A stretch of DNA of 33,487 bases from the NCBI GenBank assembly GCA_016928115.1, contig JAFGLI010000003.1, positions 1 to 33,487 of the forward strand, read 5' to 3'. Under the pieces are notes generated by a model, which was not told the origin of the DNA, searched no databases, and saw nothing but the letters and a program-made list of their open reading frames with translations. The position numbers and the translations under genes are program-made. The number at the start of each line of letters is the position of its first letter. Position 1 is the stretch's first letter. This DNA is from Candidatus Woesearchaeota archaeon (GTDB lineage: Archaea > Nanobdellota > Nanobdellia > Woesearchaeales > UBA9642). Below, one piece after another: positions 8,108 to 16,821 of the stretch.

Positions 8108-8958
8108 TCAAATATAACAGCAGCATAGCTCACGCTGTTTTTATAATCTGTCTTAAGAATATCTGCAGAAGTATAATACTGCTCTAATCTCACTTTCTTA
8201 GATTTTATTGTTTTAAGCAGTAATGCTATGGGATAAACCCCGCAGATGGTCATAAAGTTATCATCTGTAAACTTAAGAAAGCCTTCAGCATCGAAATTCT
8301 CTATGAACTTTATGGCTTCCCTGTCCTGCTCATATATCCTTTTCTTAACATCTGATGTAAACGGAAGATGGCGGTAATCCCTTCCGTAATGAGTGAAATC
8401 CGAAGACACAATAAAAACAACCTTCTTGCCTGAATCCATTATTGTCTCTTTTAAGTCAAGGGCTATTTTATCTAAATCAGCGTTTGAATCAACCAGAACA
8501 GGCAGTATCTTTATCTTCTCAAGCTTATTCTTATAAATGAACTGAATAAAAGGTATCTGAACCTCTAAAGAATGCTCCATTGCATGCGCCTTTTCATTAA
8601 CTTTAATATTTCCTTTCTCCTTCAGAGCCCTTGCAAAATCCTGGTCCACTCTCACATAGCCGTAAGGCATGTCCCATGTCTCCATGCTTATGCCTGAGCC
8701 ATTGCCGTGATGATTAGGACCTAAAAGAATAAAAAGGTCAGGCATCTCCATTTCCGCTAACTCTTTATAAGCCCAGGCTGCGCACGGCCCTGAATATTTA
8801 TAGCCTGCATGGGGAACAATTACAGCCTTTATCTTCTTGTCAGGCTTGGAAGGAAGTGCTCCCGGACCAAATTTATCTTCAAAACATTCCTTTATTGTCT
8901 TATCCAGTACAGTGACTGCTCCCGGATAGAATTTTCCTGCATAAACTGATTTTCTCAT
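8104..8958 (-). CDS. MEMO1 family protein (AmmeMemoRadiSam system protein B)
   Basis: RKSVYAGKFYPG, VIVPHAGYKYSGPCAAWAY, LLGPNHHG, MEHSLEVQIPFIQ, VSSDFTHYG are hallmark MEMO1 motifs. Confidence 0.93.
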   Translation of the reverse strand: MRKSVYAGKFYPGAVTVLDKTIKECFEDKFGPGALPSKPDKKIKAVIVPHAGYKYSGPCAAWAYKELAEMEMPDLFILLGPNHHGNGSGISMETWDMPYGYVRVDQDFARALKEKGNIKVNEKAHAMEHSLEVQIPFIQFIYKNKLEKIKILPVLVDSNADLDKIALDLKETIMDSGKKVVFIVSSDFTHYGRDYRHLPFTSDVKKRIYEQDREAIKFIENFDAEGFLKFTDDNFMTICGVYPIALLLKTIKSKKVRLEQYYTSADILKTDYKNSVSYAAVIFE

Positions 8959-9006
8959 TTTATTTTACTAAATAGAATTAAGTTTTTAAATATTTCGAAA
9001 GAAAAA

Positions 9007-9324
9007 TTATTTTTTAATTTTCTCTATAATGAAACCAATTAGTGTCCCGATTAAGGCAAAAACAATAACAGCAAGTATGAACCCTACTATGGAAGCCAAA
9101 TAACAGGAACTTGTATTATATATATTACAACCAAGAAAGCCTAATGAAGAAAAAGAAAAAATTATTAAAAAAGAGGGAAGTCCTATTACAAACAAAACAG
9201 ATTTTATAATCCCTTTGCCAGGCAGAAGTGTAGAGATAGGAAAAATAATACTATCCAGAATTCCAATGATTGCTCCAATAAATGCACCTTTCTTGACATA
9301 ACTCCATTTCTTCCAGTTCATCAT
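9007..9324 (-). CDS. Hypothetical small integral membrane protein
   Basis: Three to four hydrophobic segments in 105 aa. No family recognised. Confidence 0.5.
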   Translation of the reverse strand: MMNWKKWSYVKKGAFIGAIIGILDSIIFPISTLLPGKGIIKSVLFVIGLPSFLIIFSFSSLGFLGCNIYNTSSCYLASIVGFILAVIVFALIGTLIGFIIEKIKK

Positions 9325-9394
9325 ATAAAAAACATAAGGGAGTTTTATTTTTATAAATATTCTGTTTTTATTTCCGTAAAAATTAAGAAAAAGT

Positions 9395-10372
9395 TTATTT
9401 CAGCCTTATAGAAGAAAAGAACTGCCATGTTTTTTCCATCAAATCAGTTTCTGTCATATTTAAAAGAAGATGCTGCTCTCCCCCTCCAGGAAGAGAACTG
9501 TACTCAATCACATCCCAGCTGTTATAAAGAGAAACATCACTCATCTGTGTGTTTATGTTGTATAGTCTTGCATCAAGCCTTATGTCATCTTTAGGGGATG
9601 CAAACTTTCTCACCTGGCTTATTGTTATTTTCTTTTCCACACCATCAACCAAAATATGGCTTATGTATAGTCTTTCAAGCTTTCCTCTTGGTGATGCTTC
9701 TTCCGGCTCCTCGGGTTCCTCTGGCTCTTCAGGTTCCTCGGGTTCCTCTTCCTCCGGCTCTTCACAATAATCGCCATTATAATTCTCTATCCATTTCCAT
9801 TCACCATCTTCATAAACACAAGTGTAATCATCCAGAACAGTACAATTTGTCTCACTATAACATCTCTCTTCACAACCAGTGGTATAATTATCATCACAAT
9901 CTAAATAACCATCATCACATCCAAAATTACATCTTGATGAGCCTGCGACTAACTGGCATGTAGGGCAGGTAGTGCCGCATGGATCAGTGCAATTATTATA
10001 AGGAGAACAATACTGGCCAGGAGAATCATCTCTATTCTCTACACATTTACATATAGAATCACTACCGCAAAAACAACTGTTTGTTTCATACACACCATAT
10101 ACGCAATAATTAGTCCAGGGATGTGAATTGTTAAACCCTGGATCTATTGTATCATAAATTATGTCCCCGCAATCAACACATCCCACATCGTTACTACACC
10201 TATCCCTATCACTATAAGGCCTGCATGTGCCATCAATATACTCATTGCAACAATAATTGTCAGGAGCTGAAAACCTATCATCACATGCTGCAGAAACAAA
10301 ACTAATTGAAAACATAAAAGATACAACTAATAAAACCAAAATATAATTTCTGTTTTTCATTTTATTTTTCAT
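9395..10372 (-). CDS. Secreted Cys-rich protein with (EEP)n linker
   Basis: N-terminal signal-like segment (NYILVLLVVSFMFSISFVSAACDD), many Cys pairs, EEPEEPEEPEEPEEPEE linker, and ATGA overlap with the upstream large secreted protein. Confidence 0.7.
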   Translation of the reverse strand: MKNKMKNRNYILVLLVVSFMFSISFVSAACDDRFSAPDNYCCNEYIDGTCRPYSDRDRCSNDVGCVDCGDIIYDTIDPGFNNSHPWTNYCVYGVYETNSCFCGSDSICKCVENRDDSPGQYCSPYNNCTDPCGTTCPTCQLVAGSSRCNFGCDDGYLDCDDNYTTGCEERCYSETNCTVLDDYTCVYEDGEWKWIENYNGDYCEEPEEEEPEEPEEPEEPEEPEEASPRGKLERLYISHILVDGVEKKITISQVRKFASPKDDIRLDARLYNINTQMSDVSLYNSWDVIEYSSLPGGGEQHLLLNMTETDLMEKTWQFFSSIRLK

Positions 10373-13300
10373 AAGTATAACTCCTGTATTATTGTTGGCA
10401 GGTCTTCAACAGGCTCTCCTTCAGACCCGAAAAGGTTTCTCATAAATCCCAGAAACCTGTTCCATGTCCTTATTATAGCATTATGTTCCTCAAACTCAGC
10501 TATTTCCTGCTGTGAGAACACAGCTATCCTGTACTTGTCATTAAAATACATGTAAAATCCTGAACCAAGGTTCCTGTTATAATATTCCATGCAGTTCACA
10601 AACTCAGAGTCTTGTGCATAAACACCTTTACATATATTTTCAGGTTCAGTATCCTCTTCTTTCAGAGGATAATAATTAATAATCTCCTCGTCCATGAATC
10701 CCGTAATATTGGTTACAACAGCACCCATTATTATTCTTTCCTCACCGCCTTCCACTAATTTTAAGACGCAAAGGCTTTCCTTAAACTGCGTATTAATCAT
10801 ATACTCTGATATCTCAGCTTCTGCGTTTATATCATAATTTATAACAGATGAATTTGCGCAGTGAAGAGTATAACTTATTGTTTCATCATTTTCTGTCTTA
10901 TTAAGAGCAAGCTGGTAAAGCCTTGCCGCTAATATAGCCATTGAGGGCGCCTGATCTAATGTTTTCCATATATTTCCATCAGGAGAGCAGTAATGTGTCC
11001 CTAAGACAGAATAATGGTCTTTTCTGACAACATTAACATTTTCATTCCATAAATTATCTCCTGCAGCTATTGTTTTTTCAAGGTTGCACCCATAAAATGC
11101 ACCATCAAAAAATATGATTCCATTATCCTCATAAGAAGGCCTGTTGCCGTAGTTTTTACCCCATAATGCTTCTGTCACAGTAAAGTCATTCTTTACATAA
11201 ATACTGTTCCAGCAACCTGCATTAGTATCATCGTAATATTCTTTTTCTGTGAGTGTTGATTCAGCGCCGCAGCATCTTGTTCCTGTCCATCCAAAGCTTA
11301 GCTTATTATTGCATGCATACCACTGAGGGCCATAACTCCAGAAGTCATCAGGATCTATTGTTTGAGGATTCAAGGAATCAATCCATGTCCTGAAAGGTCC
11401 TGAACAGTAAAGGGTATCTCCTGATTTAGGCCTTAATACAAAATCATCTAAATAAATAGTGGAGTTTTCTGTTGCATCTCCATGTACAGGAAAAGAATAC
11501 TTAAATTCATAGTATTTGATAGGATAATTAATATCGTCCAAAGGAATCATTATGTGGTGAAATACATTAGGTGTTATCTCAGGCAATATAGTGTAATCTG
11601 AAAGCCTGTATGTTTTTCGTGTGTCTGAGCCGTCATCTAAATAAAATGTCACACTATCAACCATTAAATCCATAAATCCTATATCAAATTCAATAAATGA
11701 AAAATCACTGTAATCTTTTATAGCTATCTGGTTTTCAACTTCCTGATAACCAGGCATATAAGCGCCAACTGAACTTGAATCTTCTTCTATAGTCCATGAC
11801 TCATACCAATCAGTTACATAATCAGTATCTCCTTTAATTCTTTTATTAAAACTCTCTATCGTATACAACTCAGAGCCTGTTGTGAATATGTTTCCGTTGT
11901 CAAAATTATTATTATCATCAACAAGATTTATATTATCACAAATACCAAGATAACAGCATTCTGCCCATAAATTCCTATCGTCTCTATTGTAACATACAAA
12001 AGAGTCATTTCTTCCCTGCACTGTGGGACCTTCTAAGTTCCACCTGTAATCAACACAGCATATATGGTCAGGGTCATCCATTGTATCAATTGAAGAAACC
12101 TCTGAAAAGCATTTCAGTACAGCATCTGTGTCAGATGCACTAACAGGAACTATTGTGCCTCCTCTTTCAGCGCATGTTAATTCAGTGACTTCTTCTTCTA
12201 TACAATATCCGTAACAGCATCCGTTTTCTGCGTCTGTGTCAGATGCATGTATCCAGTATCCCTTACACAGGCTTGTGGCCGGGCAGAAATTCCCTTTTTG
12301 GTTTTCACATTCTTTATTTGGATTGCCTATAAAACTACCTGACAGGTTCATGTCTTCTTTCATTTTATACTCTTTTGTATCTGTTTTCTCATCAGGTTCT
12401 GATTCATATTTATATGGATCATCTACATCTTTTTTAGTATTACCAACAATAACATAACATTCCCCGCATGTATTCGGGCTTCTTTCTTCCCATGGCTCAT
12501 AGCCAATAGTATAACAATTATTTTCTTTTACACAACACTTTCCGGATTCACAATCACCACTATCATCAACTTCAAAACCTGGGGGAGCCGCACATATTCT
12601 CTCTCCGGGACCACATGCATTTTCAAAAGTCTGCAGATTTGAAACATGTATTCCTCCTAAAGGAGAATCTCCTGTTGCATCACATACAAACCAGTTCATA
12701 GCATTTGATATTAAATCATCATTTGAATCTGTTAAATCAATATTGTGTATTTTCAGTTCATTATTAATGCCGTCGGCAGGGAACCATTCTCTCATCCATA
12801 TTTCCCCCCCGTCATAATCTTTATCTTCATCACAAAGAAATATACTGCTTGGGTCAATATACCCTTTATCATCTAAACCATCATCACCGCAGCAGCCGTC
12901 TGCTCCTGATATTGCAGAAGGGTTTGTTTTAGCCTCTTCTTTATAATCTTCATACTCTTCTTTATTTTCATCATGACAAGCAGCCTGACAGTCTTCATCA
13001 TTCATATCCACAGGACCATCTTCATCATTATCAATACCATCACTACACCCTTCATCTACATCTGACTCTTCTGTTTCAGTACATGAGCCATGATTACATT
13101 CCTGTTCACCAATACATGCGTTCCCGCATTCTCCACAATGATCACTATCTGTTAAAAGGTCTGCCTCACAGCCATTATCCCAGTTATCATCACAGTTGCC
13201 CCAGTTTTCTTCACAGTGAAGGCAGGAATATGTATAATATCTATGACCAATGCCTGCTTTTATTTTAGTATCAAACCAAAGACCCCCTCCTTGAGATTCC

Positions 13301-13737
13301 TCGCCCTGTGAGCATATTTCCTCCTTAACATGTTCTTCATCTTCAATAAACTGAACATATCTGTTCAAATGGGGCTGTTTTGCAAAAACCTGCCAGCACC
13401 TTACATCACGGTCAGCTGGCCATGTGCACCCTGGAAGGAAATTACTCCACATTGTTACTTCTCCTCTTGTACCAATCTCAGAATATTTTGTATATAAACC
13501 ATCTTCTTCATTTCTTACTGATTCATAATCTGATGAAATTAAACTGAAACACTCACTACGGGAGGTGGGTTCATCATCTTTTCTCTTGCAATCAGCACCA
13601 CAAGATTTAACTTCATAATAAGGACTCTCTTTTGTATTGGATATATAGCACTGAAGAGCATAAGCATAACCTGAGAACATAATCAAGGTAATTAAAATAA
13701 ACACTACTAATAACCTCTTTTTAGCATTAATTTCCAT
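10369..13737 (-). CDS. Large Cys-rich secreted/surface protein with Ca-binding-like DGIDND repeats
   Basis: Signal-like N-terminus (RLLVVFILITLIMFSGYAYALQC), CSDGIDNDEDGPVDMNDEDC, NCDDNWDNGCEADLLTDSDHCGECGNAC, and repeated ASDTDA-containing Cys modules. Confidence 0.8.
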   Translation of the reverse strand: MEINAKKRLLVVFILITLIMFSGYAYALQCYISNTKESPYYEVKSCGADCKRKDDEPTSRSECFSLISSDYESVRNEEDGLYTKYSEIGTRGEVTMWSNFLPGCTWPADRDVRCWQVFAKQPHLNRYVQFIEDEEHVKEEICSQGEESQGGGLWFDTKIKAGIGHRYYTYSCLHCEENWGNCDDNWDNGCEADLLTDSDHCGECGNACIGEQECNHGSCTETEESDVDEGCSDGIDNDEDGPVDMNDEDCQAACHDENKEEYEDYKEEAKTNPSAISGADGCCGDDGLDDKGYIDPSSIFLCDEDKDYDGGEIWMREWFPADGINNELKIHNIDLTDSNDDLISNAMNWFVCDATGDSPLGGIHVSNLQTFENACGPGERICAAPPGFEVDDSGDCESGKCCVKENNCYTIGYEPWEERSPNTCGECYVIVGNTKKDVDDPYKYESEPDEKTDTKEYKMKEDMNLSGSFIGNPNKECENQKGNFCPATSLCKGYWIHASDTDAENGCCYGYCIEEEVTELTCAERGGTIVPVSASDTDAVLKCFSEVSSIDTMDDPDHICCVDYRWNLEGPTVQGRNDSFVCYNRDDRNLWAECCYLGICDNINLVDDNNNFDNGNIFTTGSELYTIESFNKRIKGDTDYVTDWYESWTIEEDSSSVGAYMPGYQEVENQIAIKDYSDFSFIEFDIGFMDLMVDSVTFYLDDGSDTRKTYRLSDYTILPEITPNVFHHIMIPLDDINYPIKYYEFKYSFPVHGDATENSTIYLDDFVLRPKSGDTLYCSGPFRTWIDSLNPQTIDPDDFWSYGPQWYACNNKLSFGWTGTRCCGAESTLTEKEYYDDTNAGCWNSIYVKNDFTVTEALWGKNYGNRPSYEDNGIIFFDGAFYGCNLEKTIAAGDNLWNENVNVVRKDHYSVLGTHYCSPDGNIWKTLDQAPSMAILAARLYQLALNKTENDETISYTLHCANSSVINYDINAEAEISEYMINTQFKESLCVLKLVEGGEERIIMGAVVTNITGFMDEEIINYYPLKEEDTEPENICKGVYAQDSEFVNCMEYYNRNLGSGFYMYFNDKYRIAVFSQQEIAEFEEHNAIIRTWNRFLGFMRNLFGSEGEPVEDLPTIIQELYL

Positions 13738-13827
13738 TTTAAATTAATATTAAGGATTCCCTCTTTTTGATTAATTATCTATAAATATACTCCTTTAAAA
13801 AATTATTGTTTTTTGTTTTAATTGATA

Positions 13828-14151
13828 TTAATCTTTAAGAACATTTAATTTTTTGACCAGTTCATTAAAAACTTTTTTCTTCTTTTCACGGCTTAAATGA
13901 AACAAATTCTTATAAATCATATTTCTGGAAACAGTAAATATATAATTAAGCTTTATAACACTGTCTTTTATTGCTCCCTCTTTTTTAGTCAAATCTATCC
14001 CTTCCATCTCAGTATTGCTTGTTATTCCCGCAACAACAAAATTATTGAATTCCTCAAACAAAACAATAGCCGGCCTTTTTTTTATTTTAAAACTATCTGC
14101 AAACTGTATTCTTGTTAAAACAATATCCCCTGGCTTGAATATATCTGACAT
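13828..14151 (-). CDS. PemK/MazF-like toxin
   Basis: FKPGDIVLTRIQFADSFKIKKRPAIVLFEE...VVAGITSN is a typical MazF-like N-terminal strand pattern. It follows a small antitoxin gene. Confidence 0.8.
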   Translation of the reverse strand: MSDIFKPGDIVLTRIQFADSFKIKKRPAIVLFEEFNNFVVAGITSNTEMEGIDLTKKEGAIKDSVIKLNYIFTVSRNMIYKNLFHLSREKKKKVFNELVKKLNVLKD

Positions 14152-14166
14152 TTTAAAATAATAAGA

Positions 14167-14385
14167 CTAAGCATTCTCCCATGCTTCATCTTCTTTATTA
14201 TCCCATAATTCCTTCATTTTCTCCTGCTGTATTTTATGCAGAAACTCATCATATTGGTTTTTATTTTTTACAAAAACCTTTGCCATTTTTTCTATAAGCT
14301 CATTATATGTCTCCCTGGGATGATCTTTAAGCTTTTTTAGGTTTTTTAATAAAGACTTATCAACCTGTATTGTTGTTGTATTCAT
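14167..14385 (-). CDS. Antitoxin (RHH/VapB-like)
   Basis: 72 aa: MNTTTIQVDKSLLKNLKKLKDHPRETYNELIEKM resembles an RHH N-terminus. It lies immediately upstream of the MazF-like ORF. Confidence 0.7.
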   Translation of the reverse strand: MNTTTIQVDKSLLKNLKKLKDHPRETYNELIEKMAKVFVKNKNQYDEFLHKIQQEKMKELWDNKEDEAWENA

Positions 14386-14420
14386 TATAGTTCACTATAG
14401 TTAATTATAGTTAATTATAT
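14381..14420. repeat. Four tandem 10-bp repeats (consensus TTAATTATAG) spanning the antitoxin start; candidate operator
   Basis: ttcattatag ttcactatag ttaattatag ttaattatat, read directly. Confidence 0.75.
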
Positions 14421-14517
14421 TTAAATCTTTTGTTTTATTTAGAAAAAAAGCCTGTTTTTATAACATTAACTTATTAAAAATTAGAAAAACTACAAAAAAT
14501 CCGGAAATTATTAAGAA

Positions 14518-15096
14518 TCAATCAAACTTCTTTAAACCTAATACAATCTCAAAATTCTTAAAGTCATTATAGCTTCTCATCTCAAAAGGGTCATGGGCAA
14601 AGCTTCTCACAAAACATTTATTATTATATTTATTGCAAATCCTTGAATTCTGGAGCATTCTTCCGATTAAGATTATCTTGGTTATAAAATCTGCTTTTAA
14701 CAAACTGCTGAAATTAAATCCTAAAATAATATCCTTTTCCCTGGCTAACTTGCACCTTACCTGATTTAAGCCGCTGTTGCGGAAATGAAAAGAATCTCTT
14801 TTTGAAGACATTTCCATATTAATTATAATGTCAACATGCTTATCCTCAAAATAGTTTCTTTCAGGAGGTGCAATTATAAAATCAAACTTATTTTTATAAG
14901 AGCCTGCTCTCCTGTTCCCTGAAAGAAAAAAAGCTGTTTTTATTTTTATGTCAGAATCTAAGTCTTTTAATTCTTTTTTATCTTTTTCATTATTAAGAAT
15001 GAAAACTATCTGCTTATAATTCAGCTTTTCAGCTATTTCCAGAAATTCTTTTGCCTTTTTTTTATTGTAAAAAACAAAATCCTCCATTTTAATCAT
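14518..15096 (-). CDS. rnp3: Ribonuclease P protein component 3 (RPP30 family)
   Basis: FDFIIAPPERNYFEDKHVDIIINMEM...FHFRNSGLNQVRCKLAREKDIILGFNFS is a p30-type pattern. Confidence 0.85.
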   Translation of the reverse strand: MIKMEDFVFYNKKKAKEFLEIAEKLNYKQIVFILNNEKDKKELKDLDSDIKIKTAFFLSGNRRAGSYKNKFDFIIAPPERNYFEDKHVDIIINMEMSSKRDSFHFRNSGLNQVRCKLAREKDIILGFNFSSLLKADFITKIILIGRMLQNSRICNKYNNKCFVRSFAHDPFEMRSYNDFKNFEIVLGLKKFD

Positions 15097-15113
15097 ATCT
15101 TTTTCTTATTTAT

Positions 15114-15941
15114 TTAAAGATTTCCAAGAATAACACATTTCATGCATATTTCATCTTTGCAAGACTCACCACAACTCCTGCATTTATTTATTTCCTTATT
15201 ATTCTCATATCTTTTCTCAAGCCAGGGCATTATCTTCAAAAAATAACCCGTGATATTCTCTTTTACATTTTTATTCTCTTTCTCATAATTATCCAGAGCA
15301 ATCCTTATCATGTTCCTGTATGCCAAAGCTCTTAAAGGGCATGCGCAGTAATTCACATTAAACCCCTGCTTTTTACTAAACCTCTCAATCTCTTTCTCCC
15401 TGATAAAATACATAGGCTTTACTCTTGGCACAAAACCCTTTGAATCAATCAACCCTGTTTTAGGGCCTAATCTTGCAGACAAAGATAATCTTGCTGTGAA
15501 TAAATTCATTAAAAACTCCTGTGCAGCATCATCAAGATTATGTCCTGTAACTAATTTATCAAAACCTAAAGTTCTGGCTTTTTTATTTAAAAGATTCCTT
15601 CTCAGGACACCGCATACAGAGCAGTTTTTCAGTTTTATGTTTTTTCTTACTAAAATCTGCTGTATCTCAGGCAAACTGTAACTATATTCATTTTTATATG
15701 AGAAAACATGCAGCTTTATTTTATTCTCTGCACAAAAATGTTTTACATTATCTAAATTTTTCCTGCTGAAATTCCTTATACCTACATCTATATGCAATGC
15801 CTCCACATTATAGCCTAATTGTTTCAATATATACAAAATAGTAGTGGAATCCTTGCCTCCTGAAACAGCCACAGCTATCTTATCGTTCTTATTCAATAAT
15901 CTATATTTTCCTATAGTTCTGGCTATTTTTTCCTTTATCAT
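15114..15941 (-). CDS. tRNA 2-thiolation ATPase, TtuA/NcsA/Ctu1 family
   Basis: PP-loop VAVSGGKDSTTILY, CSVCGVLRRNLLNKKA, GHNLDDAAQEFLMN, C-terminal CRSCGESCKDEICMKC zinc motif. ATG at 15941 preferred over the TTG start at 16007. Confidence 0.85.
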   Translation of the reverse strand: MIKEKIARTIGKYRLLNKNDKIAVAVSGGKDSTTILYILKQLGYNVEALHIDVGIRNFSRKNLDNVKHFCAENKIKLHVFSYKNEYSYSLPEIQQILVRKNIKLKNCSVCGVLRRNLLNKKARTLGFDKLVTGHNLDDAAQEFLMNLFTARLSLSARLGPKTGLIDSKGFVPRVKPMYFIREKEIERFSKKQGFNVNYCACPLRALAYRNMIRIALDNYEKENKNVKENITGYFLKIMPWLEKRYENNKEINKCRSCGESCKDEICMKCVILGNL

Positions 15942-15990
15942 ATGAAAAACAAAAAACCAGGGATTATAAAAAGTTATCTCTCCTGAGAAA

Positions 15991-16093
15991 TCTGCACAGG
16001 AAATCAAGGGGTGGATTCTGTATACTTATTTAATAAATTCCGACATTACAGGCTTTAAAAAGGCATAATCCTGTTCTGCACAGGAAATCAAGG
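15991..16093. repeat. 19-bp direct repeat pair TCTGCACAGGAAATCAAGG (15991..16009 and 16075..16093)
   Basis: Exact copies 84 bp apart (start to start) in the ttuA/tbp divergent intergenic region. Confidence 0.9.
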
Positions 16094-16187
16094 AGGCATA
16101 TCTTCTATAAAATGGTTTTTTAAAAATAAAAGTATTTATAAATAAAGAGAAATTTCGTTTATAAATAAAAAATAACGGGGAGATAAA

Positions 16188-16736
16188 ATGACTGAAGAAC
16201 AAAAAGGCGTAAAAGTTGTCAATATTGTTGTTTCTGCTGATCTTGGCCATGACATTCCTCTGGAAAAAATGGCTGCAACATTACCCAACACAGAATATAA
16301 TCCTGAGCAGTTTCCGGGATTAGTGCTGAGGATAAAGGATCCTAAAACATCTGCTTTAATATTCAGTTCAGGAAAGATTGTGTCTACAGGAGCAAGGAGC
16401 ATGAAAAAAGTCCATGAGTCCCTTGAAAGAATAAAAGAAACTCTGAAGGAAATAGGAATAGAGATAAAGAAAACCCCTGAGGTTGAGATACAGAACATAG
16501 TTGCATCAGGCAATATAGGAATGAACCTCAACCTTAATGTACTGGCACTGAAACTTGATAACACAGAATATGAGCCTGAGCAGTTTCCGGGATTAGTCTA
16601 TAAGCTTATGGAAGCAAAAGCAACCTTCTTATTGTTCAGCAACGGCAAGATAGTATGCACAGGGACAAAAACAGAAGATGGGGTAGGGACGGCAGTAGAC
16701 AAACTGATTAAAAAACTGGAAAAAGTAAAAGCATAG
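16188..16736 (+). CDS. tbp: TATA-box-binding protein
   Basis: Two direct TBP repeats: NIVVSADLGHDIPL...TEYNPEQFPGLVLR and NIVASGNIGMNLNL...TEYEPEQFPGLVYK. Confidence 0.97.
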   Translation: MTEEQKGVKVVNIVVSADLGHDIPLEKMAATLPNTEYNPEQFPGLVLRIKDPKTSALIFSSGKIVSTGARSMKKVHESLERIKETLKEIGIEIKKTPEVEIQNIVASGNIGMNLNLNVLALKLDNTEYEPEQFPGLVYKLMEAKATFLLFSNGKIVCTGTKTEDGVGTAVDKLIKKLEKVKA

Positions 16737-16751
16737 GAATTCTGAATATTT

Positions 16752-16775
16752 CCTGAAATTTTGAACAATTTCCGG
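16752..16775 (+). terminator. Hairpin followed by T-rich stretch downstream of tbp
   Basis: CCTGAAATT-ttgaac-AATTTCCGG (9 bp arms, one mismatch) followed by attttt. Confidence 0.3.
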
Positions 16776-16821
16776 ATTTTTATAAGAAGGGTTAATTAAA
16801 TATTAAAATAAAGATGAAAAA

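Noticed and set aside
9549-9770. Plus-strand ORF ending in (SGS)n
   Set aside because: Antisense reading of the (EEP)n linker of the secreted protein. Low complexity only.
15991-16093. Possible CRISPR array from the 19-bp direct repeat
   Set aside because: Only two copies, no further regularly spaced repeats, and no cas genes in the window.
16136-16564. 142-aa minus-strand ORF overlapping tbp, and the 74-aa ORF at 16026..16250
   Set aside because: Overlap the unambiguous TBP gene or its promoter, with biased composition. Treated as spurious.
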